NCBI RefSeq assembly: GCF_011049865.1
Contig: NZ_DRGY01000049.1
Coordinates: forward strand, 1-64,000
DNA: 64,000 nt
Reading direction: 5' to 3'
From: Marinobacter antarcticus
Lineage (GTDB): Bacteria; Pseudomonadota; Gammaproteobacteria; Pseudomonadales; Oleiphilaceae
Below are positions 1 through 11,142 of this stretch, piece after piece (position 1 is the first letter of the stretch; each line of letters opens with the position of its first letter). A model generated the notes under the pieces. The model ran no database searches. It saw nothing but the letters and a program-made list of their open reading frames with translations, and had not been told where the DNA came from. Both the position numbers and the translations under genes were made by a program.

Positions 1-19
1 AGATGTGTATAAGAGACAG
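1..19 (+). other. Tn5/Nextera mosaic-end adapter (sequencing artefact)
   Basis: The first 19 bases are exactly AGATGTGTATAAGAGACAG, the Tn5 transposase mosaic end used in tagmentation libraries. Translated, it gives the well-known artefact peptides MCIRDR and MYKRQ at the start of the first open frames. It is untrimmed adapter at a contig end, not a genomic transposon end, because nothing else of Tn5 follows and the sequence passes directly into nuoF coding sequence. Confidence 0.97.
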
Positions 20-637
20 ATGCAGCACGGTGCAGACTGGTATCAGGGGCTGTCTGGCGGGCTCAGTACAGATGGCGGCACCAAGCTTTACGGGGTATCC
101 GGATTGGTTGAACGCCCCGGGCTCTGGGAGTTGCCTATTGGTACCAGCGGTCGGGAAATTCTCGAGCGCGCTGGCGGCATGCGCCAGGGCCACACTCTTA
201 AGGCCTGGTTGCCCGGTGGCGGCAGTACCGGTTTCTTGCTGCCGGAGCACCTGGAGTTACCCGTGGATTTTGATGCCATTGGCAAACACGGCAGTCGCCT
301 GGGCACTGGGTTGATGGCCGTTGTCAGCGAACGCCAGAGCATCGTGGCCCTGCTGCGCAATCTTGAACAGTTTTTTGCTCGGGAGTCTTGCGGTTGGTGC
401 ACACCCTGCCGCGATGGCCTGCCCTGGACCGCGAAGATCCTCCAGGCCCTGGAGCGAGGTGAGGGTAAGCCAGGATACGTCGAGATCCTCGAGCAGCATA
501 CCGTAGGACTGAACTCGCCACGTACCTTCTGCGCCCATGCGCCGGGGGCAATGATGCCGCTGGAATCGGCAATCCGCCACTTCCGGGCCGAGTTTGAAGC
601 CGGCGTTGCGCAAGCGCAGCTTGAAGGGGTGAACTGA
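20..637 (+). CDS. nuoF: NADH-quinone oxidoreductase subunit F, 3' part
   Basis: C-terminal about 205 residues of NuoF, the NADH- and FMN-binding subunit of complex I on the cytoplasmic peripheral arm. The part present covers the SLBB-type region ([17 protein letters not shown]) and the N3 [4Fe-4S] cluster domain, with the motif [12 protein letters not shown] and the fourth cysteine in TFCAHAPGA. The N-terminal NADH/FMN Rossmann half (about 220 residues) is missing because the contig begins here. The preceding five codons come from adapter sequence and are not part of the protein. The stop overlaps the nuoG start by one base (TGATG), showing tight coupling in the nuo operon. Confidence 0.95.
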   Translation: MQHGADWYQGLSGGLSTDGGTKLYGVSGLVERPGLWELPIGTSGREILERAGGMRQGHTLKAWLPGGGSTGFLLPEHLELPVDFDAIGKHGSRLGTGLMAVVSERQSIVALLRNLEQFFARESCGWCTPCRDGLPWTAKILQALERGEGKPGYVEILEQHTVGLNSPRTFCAHAPGAMMPLESAIRHFRAEFEAGVAQAQLEGVN

Positions 638-3432
638 TGGCGACGATCCACGTGGACGGCAAGGCATACGAGGTGAGCGGGGCAGATAACCTGCTGCACG
701 CCTGTTTGTCGTTGGGGCTCGACATTCCCTATTTTTGCTGGCATCCGGCGATGGACAGCATCGGAGCCTGTCGTCAATGCGCGGTCAAGCAATACAAAGA
801 CAAAGACGACACCGAGGGCAAGCTGGTGATGTCGTGCATGACCCCTTCAACGGACAACAGCTGGATTTCGATCGCCGACGAGGAAGCCAAAACGTTTCGG
901 GCAGGCGTGGTGGAGTGGTTGATGACCTATCATCCCCACGACTGTCCGGTGTGCGAAGAGGGCGGTCACTGCCATCTGCAGGATATGACGGTGATGACCG
1001 GCCACGACCGGCGCCGATATGACTTTCGCAAGCGCACCCATCGCAATCAGTACCTGGGCCCCTTCATCGCTCACGAGATGAACCGTTGTATCAACTGTTA
1101 TCGCTGCGTGCGTTTCTATAACGACTACGCCGGTGGCACAGATCTTGGCGTTTTCGGCTCCAGCAACAACCTGTATTTCGGGCGCCACCAGGAAGGCGTT
1201 CTGGAGAGCCCGTTCTCTGGCAACCTGACCGAAGTGTGCCCCACCGGCGTGTTCACAGATCAGACGCACTCTGATCGCTATGTTCGCAAGTGGGATATGC
1301 AGTTCGCGCCCAGCGTTTGTCATCAGTGCGCGGTGGGCTGCAATATCAGCCCGGGAGAACGCTACGGCGAGATTCGCCGCATTGAGAATCGCTATAACGG
1401 TGATGTTAACCGCTATTTCCTGTGCGATCGCGGGCGCTTCGGCTACGGCTACGTCAATCGCACCGACCGGCCGCGCCAGCCAGAATGGCGCAGCGAGCAA
1501 AGGCATAGCGGTCGTAACGAGCGCACCGATGAGGCGGATGAGATCGTTATTCTGGAAGTGGACCCGGCGCTGGATCGCGGCGCTGATTTGTTGCGCAACG
1601 CCCGGCGAGTCATTGGTATTGGCTCGCCACGAGCAAGTCTTGAAAGCAATCATCAATTGATACAGCTCGTGGGCCGGGACAATTTCTCTACCGGTATTGC
1701 TGCCGCAGAGCAGGCGTGCCTTGAGCGTATGGCCGAACTGGAAAGCACCTGCGGCCTGCCGATTCCCACGCTGCGGGAGGTGGAAACCCACGACGCCGTG
1801 TTGGTGCTGGGCGAAGACCTGATGCACAGTGCCGCGCGGGTAGCGTTAGCGGTACGTCAGGCGGCGCTCGCCATGCGCGACGCGCTGGCGGAAGAGCGGG
1901 GCATCCCGACGTGGAACGCCGAAGCCGTTAAAACGTTGGCCCAGGACAGCCGGCACCCGGTGTACATCGCCTATCCCGAGGCTACCGAACTTGACGAAAT
2001 CAGCGCCGACAATTGGCAACTGGCTCCGGCAGACATCGCCCGCCTGGGATTCGCCATTGCGCATATTATTGACAGTAACGCACCCGCGGTAGCGGGGCTT
2101 GATGCGGCTCTGGCCGCTTCGGCGCAGACGGTGGCCGAACAGTTGATGGCAGCCAACAGGCCGCTGGTGATCGCCGGCGGCTCGTTGGAATCTACCCAGG
2201 TACTTGACGCTGCGGGCAGCATTGCCCGGGCATTGTCGCGTCGCACCAAGCGCGCTGGCTTTATGTTAATACGCCGGGAAGCCAACAGCACCGGCCTTGC
2301 CATTCTGGGCGGCCAACCGCTGGAGTGGGCTCTGGATGAGGTTGTTGAAGGCCGCGCGGACGCTCTGGTGGTCATGGAAAACGATTTGTACACCCGGATT
2401 CCGGATGCGCGTGTTGATGCAGCGTTGGACGCTGCCACCACTCTGGTGGTTCTGGATCACCAGCGCACCCGAACCTGGCAGCGAGCCAAGCTCGGCCTGT
2501 CGGCGGCGAGTTTTACGGAGGCAGACGGCACTCTGGTCAATCTGGAAGGTCGCGCCCAGCGGTTCTTCCAGGTTTTCGACCCGAGTCATCTGCGCCCGGA
2601 GTGTCGCATTCACGAAAGTTGGCGCTGGCTGCACGCCTTGCGCGCCAGCCTGGTTCGCCACGAGAACAGCACCATCACTCTGGACGAGGCCACAGAGGCC
2701 TGCGTTCGGGATTATCCGGCACTGGCAGGCATGTCTGCCGCCTCCCGGGAAGCGGATTTCCGGGTTGAGGGCGTCAAGTTAGCCCGGGCACCGCACCGTT
2801 CCAGCGGGCGAACGTCGATGCGCGCCAACATCGCGGTAAGCGAACCACGCACGCCTCAAGACCCGGACACGCCTTTCACCTTTTCAATGGAAGGCTACAG
2901 CGGTTTTGATCAGCCTCGTAAAGAAGTTCCGTTCGCCTGGGCCCCGGGCTGGAACTCGCATCAGGCGTGGAACAAGTTTACCGATGAAGTAGGCGGGCAT
3001 CTGCGTGCCGGCGACCCTGGCTTTCGCCTGGTTGCCCCACGCCCCGGCGGCTATGACTATGCCAATGATGTTCCGGCAGCTTTCGAGCCGCGCCAGGACA
3101 GCTGGCAGCTACTGGTGTTGCCGAGACTGTTTGGGGGTGAGGAAACCTCCGCCCGTGCGACGCCTATTGAAGAACGCGCGAACGTGCCGAGTCAAACACC
3201 CAGTATTGGGTTGTCCCGCGAGGATGCAGCTCGGCTGGGGTTTGAACAAGGCGCTGCGCTGACGCTGGAGACAGACTCAGCGCGCCTGACCCTGCCGCTG
3301 CGTTGTGATCAGGGCCTGCCGAGTGGGTTGGTGAGTCTCCCTGCAGGAGTTTCCAGCGACTTCCGCAGCGGCGACTGGGCTCGTTTCGACGTATCCGGCG
3401 CGGCGCCTGGCCATGAGGAGGTTCGCCAATGA
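637..3432 (+). CDS. nuoG: NADH-quinone oxidoreductase subunit G
   Basis: NuoG (931 residues; the E. coli protein is close to this length) is the large iron-sulfur subunit of complex I that carries electrons from NuoEF towards NuoI. The N-terminus is a ferredoxin-like [2Fe-2S] domain (CWHP...GACRQC). It is followed by the His-Cys3 cluster motif ([16 protein letters not shown]), a [4Fe-4S] pair region (CINCYRC...CPTGV) and a further Cys motif (CHQCAVGC) leading into the molybdopterin-oxidoreductase-like body. The C-terminal tail ends in a molydopterin-dinucleotide-binding-like barrel. The start overlaps the nuoF stop and the stop overlaps the nuoH start (ATGA), consistent with co-translation. 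Confidence 0.96.
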   Translation: MATIHVDGKAYEVSGADNLLHACLSLGLDIPYFCWHPAMDSIGACRQCAVKQYKDKDDTEGKLVMSCMTPSTDNSWISIADEEAKTFRAGVVEWLMTYHPHDCPVCEEGGHCHLQDMTVMTGHDRRRYDFRKRTHRNQYLGPFIAHEMNRCINCYRCVRFYNDYAGGTDLGVFGSSNNLYFGRHQEGVLESPFSGNLTEVCPTGVFTDQTHSDRYVRKWDMQFAPSVCHQCAVGCNISPGERYGEIRRIENRYNGDVNRYFLCDRGRFGYGYVNRTDRPRQPEWRSEQRHSGRNERTDEADEIVILEVDPALDRGADLLRNARRVIGIGSPRASLESNHQLIQLVGRDNFSTGIAAAEQACLERMAELESTCGLPIPTLREVETHDAVLVLGEDLMHSAARVALAVRQAALAMRDALAEERGIPTWNAEAVKTLAQDSRHPVYIAYPEATELDEISADNWQLAPADIARLGFAIAHIIDSNAPAVAGLDAALAASAQTVAEQLMAANRPLVIAGGSLESTQVLDAAGSIARALSRRTKRAGFMLIRREANSTGLAILGGQPLEWALDEVVEGRADALVVMENDLYTRIPDARVDAALDAATTLVVLDHQRTRTWQRAKLGLSAASFTEADGTLVNLEGRAQRFFQVFDPSHLRPECRIHESWRWLHALRASLVRHENSTITLDEATEACVRDYPALAGMSAASREADFRVEGVKLARAPHRSSGRTSMRANIAVSEPRTPQDPDTPFTFSMEGYSGFDQPRKEVPFAWAPGWNSHQAWNKFTDEVGGHLRAGDPGFRLVAPRPGGYDYANDVPAAFEPRQDSWQLLVLPRLFGGEETSARATPIEERANVPSQTPSIGLSREDAARLGFEQGAALTLETDSARLTLPLRCDQGLPSGLVSLPAGVSSDFRSGDWARFDVSGAAPGHEEVRQ

Positions 3433-4436
3433 GCTGGACGATCGAGAGCCTGCGCCCGGACTGGTTAACGCCAATGGTCATAGATGTCGCCGTAGCCATG
3501 TTACAGGCGCTGGCGATTTTGCTTGTGGCGGTGCTGGCAGGGGCAATTCTTACGGTGGTGGAACGACGTTTGCTGGGCTGGTGGCAGGATCGCTACGGCC
3601 CCAACCGGGTCGGGCCCTTTGGCTCCATGCAAGTGATGGCCGACATGATCAAGATTTTCTTCAAGGAAGACTGGATACCGCCCTTCGCCGATAAGACGAT
3701 CTTCGTGCTGGCGCCGGCCATTGCCATGGCGTCGCTGTTGCTGTCGTTCATGATTATCCCCATTACGCCGGGCTGGGGCGTGGCGAACTGGAATATCGGC
3801 CTGCTGTTCTTCCTTGCCATGGGCGGAATCAACGTGTATTCCGTGCTGCTGGGGGGCTGGGCCAGCGCTAACAAGTACGCGCTGATCGGCGCCATGCGCT
3901 CGTCGGCTCAAACCATTTCCTACGAAGTGTTCATGGGCCTGTCGCTGATGGGGGTTGTTGCCATGGCCGGATCCTTCAATCTGCGTGAGATCGTCAACGC
4001 CCAGCAGGGTATGTGGTACATCGTGCCCCAATTTCTGGGCTTTTGTAACTTTCTTATTGCGGGCTTCGCGGTGGTGCACCGGCACCCCTTTGATCAGCCG
4101 GAAGCTGAGCAAGAGCTTGCAGACGGCTATCATATTGAATACTCCTCCATGAAATTCGGCATGTTTTTCATTGGCGAGTACGTGGGTATGCTGCTGATTT
4201 CGGCGTTGGTGGTGACACTGTTCTTCGGTGGCTGGAATGGGCCGCTGCTGCCACCTTTTGTCTGGTTTGTGCTCAAGACCAGTGTTTTTTTGGGGCTGTT
4301 CATTCTGGTGCGGGCCTCGCTGCCCCGACCGCGTTACGACCGGGTGATGACTTTCGGTTGGGTGGTTTGCCTGCCGCTGACGCTGATCAACCTGCTGGTA
4401 ACCGGCGCGGCGATACTGCTGGCTGCGCCGGGTTGA
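3429..4436 (+). CDS. nuoH: NADH-quinone oxidoreductase subunit H
   Basis: NuoH (335 residues), the membrane subunit at the junction of the peripheral and membrane arms that helps form the quinone chamber. About eight hydrophobic helices are visible. Family signatures are present: [21 protein letters not shown] near residues 39-60 and a [25 protein letters not shown] acidic loop (around residue 218) carrying the conserved Glu residues of the quinone pathway. ATG overlaps the nuoG stop by four bases. A 37-base gap with an AACGAGGAGCA ribosome-binding site separates it from nuoI. Confidence 0.96.
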   Translation: MSWTIESLRPDWLTPMVIDVAVAMLQALAILLVAVLAGAILTVVERRLLGWWQDRYGPNRVGPFGSMQVMADMIKIFFKEDWIPPFADKTIFVLAPAIAMASLLLSFMIIPITPGWGVANWNIGLLFFLAMGGINVYSVLLGGWASANKYALIGAMRSSAQTISYEVFMGLSLMGVVAMAGSFNLREIVNAQQGMWYIVPQFLGFCNFLIAGFAVVHRHPFDQPEAEQELADGYHIEYSSMKFGMFFIGEYVGMLLISALVVTLFFGGWNGPLLPPFVWFVLKTSVFLGLFILVRASLPRPRYDRVMTFGWVVCLPLTLINLLVTGAAILLAAPG

Positions 4437-4473
4437 GCGCATTCAAACGGATCATCAACGAGGAGCAACTGCC

Positions 4474-5013
4474 ATGTACAAGGGGCTTTTAAAAGGTACC
4501 TGGTCGCAATTGCGCACACTGGGCATGGTTTTCATGCACGGCTTTCGCAAGCGCGAAACCCTTAACTACCCCGAAGAAGAGGTTTATCTGTCGCCGCGCT
4601 ATCGCGGGCGCATCGTGCTGACGCGGGATCCCGACGGTGAAGAGCGCTGCGTGGCCTGTAACCTGTGCGCGGTGGCCTGTCCGGTAGCCTGCATCTCCCT
4701 GCAGAAGGGCGAAAAAGAAGATGGCCGCTGGTACCCGGAATTTTTCCGTATCAACTTTTCGCGTTGTATCTTTTGCGGCATGTGTGAGGAGGCCTGCCCA
4801 ACCTCGGCGATCCAGCTAACGCCAGATTTCGAGATGGGCGAATTCAATCGCCAGGAACTGGTATACGAGAAGGAAGACTTGCTGATCAACGGTCCCGGCA
4901 AGGACCACAACTACAACTTCTATAAGGTTGCAGGCTTGGGCATCGCTGGCAAAGGCAAGGGTGAGGGTGTTGTCGAGGAAGAGCCTATCAATGTCACCAC
5001 GCTGCTTCCCTGA
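4474..5013 (+). CDS. nuoI: NADH-quinone oxidoreductase subunit I
   Basis: NuoI (179 residues), the ferredoxin-like subunit holding clusters N6a and N6b that pass electrons to NuoB. Two classical 4Fe-4S motifs are present: [16 protein letters not shown] (about residues 60-75) and [16 protein letters not shown] (about residues 99-114). An amphipathic N-terminal helix ([17 protein letters not shown]) is typical of the anchor to the membrane arm. The start is set by an upstream GAGGAG. Confidence 0.96.
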   Translation: MYKGLLKGTWSQLRTLGMVFMHGFRKRETLNYPEEEVYLSPRYRGRIVLTRDPDGEERCVACNLCAVACPVACISLQKGEKEDGRWYPEFFRINFSRCIFCGMCEEACPTSAIQLTPDFEMGEFNRQELVYEKEDLLINGPGKDHNYNFYKVAGLGIAGKGKGEGVVEEEPINVTTLLP

Positions 5014-5044
5014 AAGGCAAGGAAGAAAAAGAGAGGAAAGCAAC

Positions 5045-5581
5045 ATGGAATACGCATTTTACCTGAGCGGTCTGGTCGCGGTGCTGGCAACGTTCGGCGT
5101 TATCAGCAATACCAACCCGGTGCACGCGGTGCTGTATCTGGTGGTATCACTGCTGGCCGTGGCCATGGTGTTTTTTGCCCTGGGTGCGCCTTTTGCCGGG
5201 GCGCTCGAGATTATCGTTTACGCCGGGGCGATCATGGTGCTGTTCGTATTTGTGGTAATGATGCTGAACCTGGGCCAGGAGACGGTGGCTCAGGAACGTC
5301 TCTGGCTGCAGCCGCGCACGTGGCTTGGGCCATCGCTGCTTGCCGTTGTTTTGCTTCTGACTCTGATTGATACGCTGTGGCGCGGCGACGCAGGCATGAT
5401 GATTCATGGGGATGTGCTGAGTGCCAAGCAGGTTGGCATCGTTCTATTTGGCCCCTGGGTGTTGGTGGTGGAGCTAAGCGGTTTGCTATTGCTGGCAGCG
5501 CTGGTCACCGCCTCTCACGTAGGGCGCCTGCGCCAGATACGATCCGGGTCAGATTCCGCAACACACAAGGAGGCGCCATGA
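5045..5581 (+). CDS. nuoJ: NADH-quinone oxidoreductase subunit J
   Basis: NuoJ (178 residues), a proton-channel-associated membrane subunit with five predicted helices. The segment [24 protein letters not shown] is the conserved third helix with its pi-bulge region. The start at MEYAFYLSG is chosen because AGAGGAAAG lies just upstream and because it matches the usual N-terminus; the reading frame is open further upstream but there overlaps nuoI. It ends four bases into nuoK (ATGA). Confidence 0.95.
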   Translation: MEYAFYLSGLVAVLATFGVISNTNPVHAVLYLVVSLLAVAMVFFALGAPFAGALEIIVYAGAIMVLFVFVVMMLNLGQETVAQERLWLQPRTWLGPSLLAVVLLLTLIDTLWRGDAGMMIHGDVLSAKQVGIVLFGPWVLVVELSGLLLLAALVTASHVGRLRQIRSGSDSATHKEAP

Positions 5582-5886
5582 ACGGTGTGCCCATGGAGCA
5601 CGGCCTGGTGCTGGCGGCCATTCTGTTTGCGTTAGGGCTGGCGGGGCTTATGTTCAGGCGCAACATGATCTTCGTGCTGATGAGCCTTGAGATCATGCTC
5701 AACGCTGCCGGTCTTGCCTTTATCGTTGCAGGCTCAGCCTGGCAGCAGCCGGAAGGTCAGGTTATGTTTCTGCTGGTCATTACCTTGGCGGCGGCCGAGG
5801 CCAGCGTGGGCCTGGCACTGTTGATTCAGCTGCATCAGCGCTTCAAGTCTCTGGATATTGATGCGGTCAGCAGGATGCGCGGATGA
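5578..5886 (+). CDS. nuoK: NADH-quinone oxidoreductase subunit K
   Basis: NuoK (102 residues, the usual family size), the small MrpC-like proton-translocating membrane subunit with three helices. The conserved helix-buried glutamates are present in [14 protein letters not shown] and in [24 protein letters not shown] precedes the ATG, which overlaps the nuoJ stop; its stop overlaps the nuoL start in the same ATGA manner. Confidence 0.95.
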   Translation: MNGVPMEHGLVLAAILFALGLAGLMFRRNMIFVLMSLEIMLNAAGLAFIVAGSAWQQPEGQVMFLLVITLAAAEASVGLALLIQLHQRFKSLDIDAVSRMRG

Positions 5887-7778
5887 TGGAACTCATGACC
5901 TTACTCCCTTCAACCGGGTTTTTGCTTCCGCTGACGTTCCTGTTGCCGTTGGCCGGAACAATCATTCTGGCGTTTTCCCGAGGTAAGTTTAGCCACGGTG
6001 CAGTGACGTTTGTGGGCGTTGGCAGCATAGGGCTGGCCGCGCTGGTTACGGCGTTGCTGGCGCTGGGCTTTCACAATAGCCCAACCCAGGCTGACCCGCA
6101 GATCGTTACGCTCTGGACCTGGATGTCCGTAGGGGAATTTCAGCCCAGTGTCGGATTGGCTCTGGATGGGCTCTCGTTGACCATGCTCAGTATCATCACC
6201 GGTGTGGGTTTTCTGATTCATCTGTTCGCCGCCTGGTACATGCGCGGTGATGAGGGCGTTACGCGCTTCTACGCCTACATGAACCTGTTCGTGTTCAGCA
6301 TGGTGCTGCTGGTGCTGGGTGATAATCTCCTACTGCTCTTTCTGGGCTGGGAAGGGGTCGGCATGTGCAGCTACCTGCTGATCGGTTACTACTACCAGAA
6401 CAGCGCCAACGGCTGGGCGGGTTTCAAGGCCTTTATCATTACCCGTATTGGCGATGTGTTCCTGGCCATCGGCATGTTTTTGCTGTTTGCCAGGCTCGGT
6501 ACCCTGAACATTGCCGAGATTCTTTCTCTGGCGCCGCAAGTATGGCAAGCCGGCGATTCGACGGTCGAGTTAGCAGCCCTGTTATTATTGGGTGGAGCAC
6601 TGGGCAAGTCTGCGCAATTGCCGCTGCATACCTGGCTTGCAGACGCCATGGCTGGCCCCACGCCTGTGTCTGCCCTGATTCATGCCGCGACCATGGTGAC
6701 CGCCGGGGTCTATCTGATTGCGCGTATGCACGGGGTGTTTGAGCTGGCGCCTGACGCGCTGTACCTGACCGGTCTGATCGGTGCCGTTACGTTGCTGGTG
6801 GCCGGTTTTGCTGCCTTGGCCCAGACCGACATCAAACGAGTGCTCGCCTTCTCTACCATGAGCCAGATCGGCTACATGTTTTTGGCGCTGGGCGTTGGCG
6901 CTTTCGACGCGGCTGTGTTCCATCTGATGATCCATGCTTTCTTTAAAGCACTGCTGTTCCTCTCTGCCGGCGCGGTCATCATCAGTTGTCATCACGAACA
7001 GGACATAAATCGCCTGGGCGGTTTGTGGCGCAAGCTGCCGCTGGCGTATATGGGCTTTATTGTTGGCGGTGCGGCGTTGGTGGCTTTGCCGCTTGTGACC
7101 GCAGGTTTCTACAGCAAGGATGAGATTCTCTGGCAGGCACTGGCGGCAGATCGCCAAGGCCTGCTGATCGCCGGATTGGTGGGCGCTTTCCTGACGTCGC
7201 TCTACACCACGCGGCTAATTATTGGCATTTTCCACGGTGAGATGAAAAGCGACGGTGCGCGCCAAGCCAAGGCCGGGCGTGGCCTGGCCCACGGGTTGCC
7301 GCTGATCATCCTGGCGCTGCTATCCACATTGCTCGGCGCCTGGATTACACCGCCGCTCAGCGGGGTACTGCCTGCCGGCCCAGGCGAAGGCGTGGAAGCA
7401 GGGCATACAGCACTTGAGCTGATGGCGTCTGCCACAGCGTTGATTGGCGTTGGTTTTGGGGTCTGGCTGCTGGCGTTCAGGCGCCAGTGGCTTGGGCGTA
7501 TCACGCGCCAGGGCATAGGTGCGGGATTGTGGACGTTGTGGCACAACGCCTGGGGCTTCGATATTATTTTTGACTGGCTGTTGGTACGGCCCTATCGCGG
7601 CTTGGTGCGCTTGCTGAAGGGCGATCTTTTCGACGCTTTCTTCCGTTTGGTTGCCCAGGTTTTGCGCGTTGCGCATCTAGGGCTTTCCCGAACCCAGACA
7701 GGCAAGTTACGCGGCTATGCGGCCACCATGGTGGTTGGTGCAGCGCTGATTCTATTGAGCCTGGCGCTAACGTTCTAG
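5883..7778 (+). CDS. nuoL: NADH-quinone oxidoreductase subunit L
   Basis: NuoL (631 residues), the distal antiporter-like proton pump of complex I with the long lateral helix at its C-terminus. Antiporter-core signatures are evident: [16 protein letters not shown], the lysine motif [42 protein letters not shown], and [17 protein letters not shown] sequence ([16 protein letters not shown]). ATG overlaps the nuoK stop. About 37 bases including AAGGAG separate it from nuoM. Confidence 0.96.
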   Translation: MMELMTLLPSTGFLLPLTFLLPLAGTIILAFSRGKFSHGAVTFVGVGSIGLAALVTALLALGFHNSPTQADPQIVTLWTWMSVGEFQPSVGLALDGLSLTMLSIITGVGFLIHLFAAWYMRGDEGVTRFYAYMNLFVFSMVLLVLGDNLLLLFLGWEGVGMCSYLLIGYYYQNSANGWAGFKAFIITRIGDVFLAIGMFLLFARLGTLNIAEILSLAPQVWQAGDSTVELAALLLLGGALGKSAQLPLHTWLADAMAGPTPVSALIHAATMVTAGVYLIARMHGVFELAPDALYLTGLIGAVTLLVAGFAALAQTDIKRVLAFSTMSQIGYMFLALGVGAFDAAVFHLMIHAFFKALLFLSAGAVIISCHHEQDINRLGGLWRKLPLAYMGFIVGGAALVALPLVTAGFYSKDEILWQALAADRQGLLIAGLVGAFLTSLYTTRLIIGIFHGEMKSDGARQAKAGRGLAHGLPLIILALLSTLLGAWITPPLSGVLPAGPGEGVEAGHTALELMASATALIGVGFGVWLLAFRRQWLGRITRQGIGAGLWTLWHNAWGFDIIFDWLLVRPYRGLVRLLKGDLFDAFFRLVAQVLRVAHLGLSRTQTGKLRGYAATMVVGAALILLSLALTF

Positions 7779-7815
7779 GGATTGTGAACAACCCCGATAA
7801 GGAGATGCAACGCTT

Positions 7816-9387
7816 ATGATACTGGTGTGGTTAATCGTGATCCCCTTCATCGGGGGGCTCCTGTGTTGGCAGACAGAACGATTAGGTGATAAGCCGACGC
7901 GCTGGATCGCGCTTGCCACCATGCTTATCGAGCTGTTTATCTCGCTTTGGTTGTGGACACATTACGATTTTCACCTGCCGGCGCTGGACGGCTCGACCAC
8001 CCAGTGGGCGTTGGAATTCCGAGTGCCCTGGATTGAACGTTTTGGCATTGATTTTCACCTCGCCATGGACGGTCTGTCGCTTGTGTTGATCGCCCTGACC
8101 AGCTTTCTCGGCGTGTTGGCGGTGTTGTGTTCGTGGAACGAAATTGTTCGCCGGATCGGTTTTTTCCATCTTAACTTACTGTGGATTCTCACTGGCGTTG
8201 TCGGGGTGTTTCTGGCCATCGACTTGTTCCTGTTCTTCTTCTTCTGGGAACTGATGTTGGTGCCGATGTATTTCCTGATTTCTCTTTGGGGTCATAGTGG
8301 CTCGAAGGGCCAGACGCGCATCGGTGCGGCGATCAAATTCTTCATCTATACCCAGGCCAGTGGGCTTTTGATGCTGGTCTCCATCCTTGGATTGGTGTTC
8401 GCTCATCACGCCAACACCGGAGAGTATTCGTTCAGCTATCAGGTGCTGCTGGAGACCACGTTGTCGCCCACACTTGCCACGTGGTTGATGTTGGGCTTCT
8501 TCATTGCCTTTGCGGTCAAGCTGCCTGTGGTGCCATTGCACGGTTGGCTGCCAGATGCCCATGCGCAGGCACCCACCGCCGGCAGCGTTGATCTGGCTGG
8601 AATACTGCTCAAAACTGCCGCCTACGGTATGCTGCGTTTCGCCTTGCCGCTGTTTCCCGAGGCCTCCCAGGCATTTGCGCCCATTGCTATGGGGCTTGGG
8701 CTGCTCGGCATTTACTACGGTGCGGTGCTCGCCTGCGGGCAACAGAACGTTAAGCGCTTCGTGGCGTACACCAGTGTCGCCCACATGGGGTTCGTGCTGA
8801 TTGGCATTTATTCCGGTTCTCTGTTGGCTTTGCAGGGTGTGATCGTCCTGATGCTGGCTCACGCCTTTTCCGCCGCGGGACTCTTTATTCTCAGCGGGCA
8901 GCTATACGAGCGCCTGCGAACCCGGGAGATGAACAAGATGGGCGGTTTATGGGGGCGGCTTGGCACTTTGCCGGGATTCTGGCTGTTTTTTATTGCCGCG
9001 TCGCTGGGTATACCGGTCACAGCCAACTTTATCGGTGAATTCATGGTGCTGTTCGGCACTTTTCCCGCGGCACCCTGGGTGGTAGTGCTGGCCAGCGTTG
9101 GTCTGGTGCTGGCTGCTATCTACTCTCTTATCCTGATGCAACGGGTGCACTATGGTCCGCCACAAAGCAAAACGCCGTTGAAGGGGTTGGATGCCCGCGA
9201 ATTTGCCATGATGCTCAGCATCGTTGTGCTGTTGATATGGCTTGGTATTTATCCCCAACCGCTGCTTGATACAACCGAGGCTTCAATGAGCGAAGTGCAA
9301 CAGGTGTTCGAGCCTTCGGGAACCGCCTTGCGGGAAGCGCCTAACGGGCCCGGAATGCCCATCACGCTGATGTCGGAGACCCGCTGA
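7816..9387 (+). CDS. nuoM: NADH-quinone oxidoreductase subunit M
   Basis: NuoM (523 residues), the second antiporter-like proton pump of the membrane arm. Diagnostic sequence includes FFFFFWELMLVPMYFLISLWG, AFAVKLPVVPLHGWLPDAHAQAPTAGSVDLAGILLKTAAYG and the conserved lysines and glutamates within these. About fourteen helices are predicted. AAGGAG lies upstream of the ATG. The stop codon overlaps the nuoN start by one base (TGATG). Confidence 0.96.
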   Translation: MILVWLIVIPFIGGLLCWQTERLGDKPTRWIALATMLIELFISLWLWTHYDFHLPALDGSTTQWALEFRVPWIERFGIDFHLAMDGLSLVLIALTSFLGVLAVLCSWNEIVRRIGFFHLNLLWILTGVVGVFLAIDLFLFFFFWELMLVPMYFLISLWGHSGSKGQTRIGAAIKFFIYTQASGLLMLVSILGLVFAHHANTGEYSFSYQVLLETTLSPTLATWLMLGFFIAFAVKLPVVPLHGWLPDAHAQAPTAGSVDLAGILLKTAAYGMLRFALPLFPEASQAFAPIAMGLGLLGIYYGAVLACGQQNVKRFVAYTSVAHMGFVLIGIYSGSLLALQGVIVLMLAHAFSAAGLFILSGQLYERLRTREMNKMGGLWGRLGTLPGFWLFFIAASLGIPVTANFIGEFMVLFGTFPAAPWVVVLASVGLVLAAIYSLILMQRVHYGPPQSKTPLKGLDAREFAMMLSIVVLLIWLGIYPQPLLDTTEASMSEVQQVFEPSGTALREAPNGPGMPITLMSETR

Positions 9388-10835
9388 TGCCTTTTGCTGC
9401 TGCTATCGCTTATCTGCCCATGATTCTGGTGGCCGCGACGGCGATCACGGTGATGCTTGGCATCGCCTGGCGCCGCGATCACACCGTCACGGTAGCGGTC
9501 AGCGTATTAGGTTTGGCGCTGGCCTTGATTGCTCAGGCATTTGCGTGGCGGGTCATTCCCGTGCACACGCCACTGCTCGACTTTGATGGGCTTGCGCTAT
9601 TGGCCGGGTTGTTGATTCTGGCGTCGACCCTCGCGTGCGCGATTCTGGCTCACGTTTACCTTGAGTCTTTTCACGGCGCCCGTGAAGAGTTCTATATTTT
9701 ACTCCTGTGCGCAGCCGCAGGGGGTCTGGTGCTGGCGGCAAGTCGGCATCTTGCCAGTTTATTTACCGGCCTGGAGCTCTTGTCCATGCCGCTTTACGGA
9801 ATGCTCGCCTATGCGTTCCATGAGAAGCGCTCCCTGGAAGCGGGGATCAAATACCTGGTTCTCTCTGCCGCCGCCAGCGCCTTTTTGTTGTTCGGCATGG
9901 CCTTGCTTTACGCCCAAACGGGGGAGTTGCGGATCGATATTCTGATGGCGAGCCTGGATCAGAACGCAGGCGTATGGGGCCTGACCGGCATCGGCCTGAT
10001 GCTCGTGGGGTTGGGTTTCAAGCTTTCAGTCGTGCCTTTTCATCTTTGGACGCCGGATGTTTACGAAGGTGGCCCGGGGCCGGCGGCCACTTTTCTCGCC
10101 ACTGCCAGCAAGGTAGCGGTCTTTGCGTTAATGATGCGTTTGATGCTGTCGACGCCTGTCTTGCAAGGAGAATGGTTGCGCATGGTGCTCACCGGCCTGG
10201 CTCTGGCCAGTATGCTGGTGGGCAATCTGCTGGCGCTGACGCAGTCCAACCTCAAGCGCATACTCGGCTATTCATCTATTGCGCACTTTGGCTATCTTCT
10301 GATCGTGCTTGTGGTCGCGGACGGCCTTGCGGCGGAAACCGGCGGTGTTTATCTCATTACCTACATACTGAGCACTCTGGCAGCGTTTGGTGTGGTTGTT
10401 TTGATATCCGGCACGACCGGTGGCGAAGACGCATCGGCGCTGCACTACTATCGAGGTCTGTTCTGGCGGCGACCTTACCTGACCGCTGTGCTTACGGTAT
10501 CCATGCTTTCATTGGCCGGTATACCGGCGACCGTAGGCTTCATCGGCAAATTCTATGTCATCGCCCTGGGCGTCGAAGCCCATCGCTGGTGGCTGGTGGG
10601 CGGTATCCTCATTGGGAGTGCTATCGGGCTTTACTACTACCTGAGAGTTACAATCACCTTGTTCTTGCCACAACCGGGTATGCGACGTCGCGACGTGTCC
10701 GATGATTGGGGTTTGCGGGCCGGCGGGTTGGTAGTGCTGGCGATAGCGGGTTTGGTGATCCTGTTAGGGGTCTATCCAACACCCATGATTGAGCTTGCCC
10801 GAGCTCTTGGAGACGTCACAATTCGTCTGCCGTAA
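9387..10835 (+). CDS. nuoN: NADH-quinone oxidoreductase subunit N
   Basis: NuoN (482 residues), the third antiporter-like pump of the membrane arm and the last gene of the operon. Typical sequence: FTGLELLSMPLYGMLAY, GLGFKLSVVPFHLWTPDVYEGGP, and LLALTQSNLKRILGYSSIAHFGYLL. About 14 helices are predicted. A short weak stem (ACCCG/CGGGT, 10848-10864) follows the stop but lacks a good T run, so a strong intrinsic terminator is not obvious. Confidence 0.96.
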   Translation: MPFAAAIAYLPMILVAATAITVMLGIAWRRDHTVTVAVSVLGLALALIAQAFAWRVIPVHTPLLDFDGLALLAGLLILASTLACAILAHVYLESFHGAREEFYILLLCAAAGGLVLAASRHLASLFTGLELLSMPLYGMLAYAFHEKRSLEAGIKYLVLSAAASAFLLFGMALLYAQTGELRIDILMASLDQNAGVWGLTGIGLMLVGLGFKLSVVPFHLWTPDVYEGGPGPAATFLATASKVAVFALMMRLMLSTPVLQGEWLRMVLTGLALASMLVGNLLALTQSNLKRILGYSSIAHFGYLLIVLVVADGLAAETGGVYLITYILSTLAAFGVVVLISGTTGGEDASALHYYRGLFWRRPYLTAVLTVSMLSLAGIPATVGFIGKFYVIALGVEAHRWWLVGGILIGSAIGLYYYLRVTITLFLPQPGMRRRDVSDDWGLRAGGLVVLAIAGLVILLGVYPTPMIELARALGDVTIRLP

Positions 10836-11142
10836 CCACACATGCGAACCCGTTTTTAGCGGGTCTTGGTTGGGACAGGTTCCAGATTCCCAATGGCTAC
10901 TTCGAGTACTGCCCCGAATACCATCTGCTTTTCTTTACCCCCTCCTATGACTCTCCCCGGTAATCGTTGAACGGGGAGAATTCCGAGCAATCAGTAACTT
11001 CTGAGAAAATCTGGGTTTCATCTCCATCTACTGACGAAATATTGACGGTTTTTTAACCAAATAAACGACAAGCATCACATCGATAATCCTCTGCGTTTTG
11101 TACAATTTCGAAACTTAGACGATATATTGGTGTAAATATTAT
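10836..11142. other. Intergenic region with stem-loop and likely promoter
   Basis: This 307-base stretch between nuoN and the lipoprotein gene holds no convincing gene. It contains an 8-bp perfect stem (TCTCCCCG at 10952-10959 with CGGGGAGA at 10972-10979, 12-base loop) not followed by a T run, and an AT-rich tail. A plausible sigma-70 promoter for the lipoprotein gene is TTGTAC (11098-11103), 17 bases, GATATA (11121-11126). Confidence 0.4.

Noticed and set aside
3..314. Open frame starting MCIRDR over the first 300 bases
   Set aside because: Its start is adapter sequence and it lies in a different frame from nuoF.
847..1827. 326-residue frame on the minus strand inside nuoG
   Set aside because: Shadow of nuoG with no family features; many such long antisense frames occur here because of high GC.
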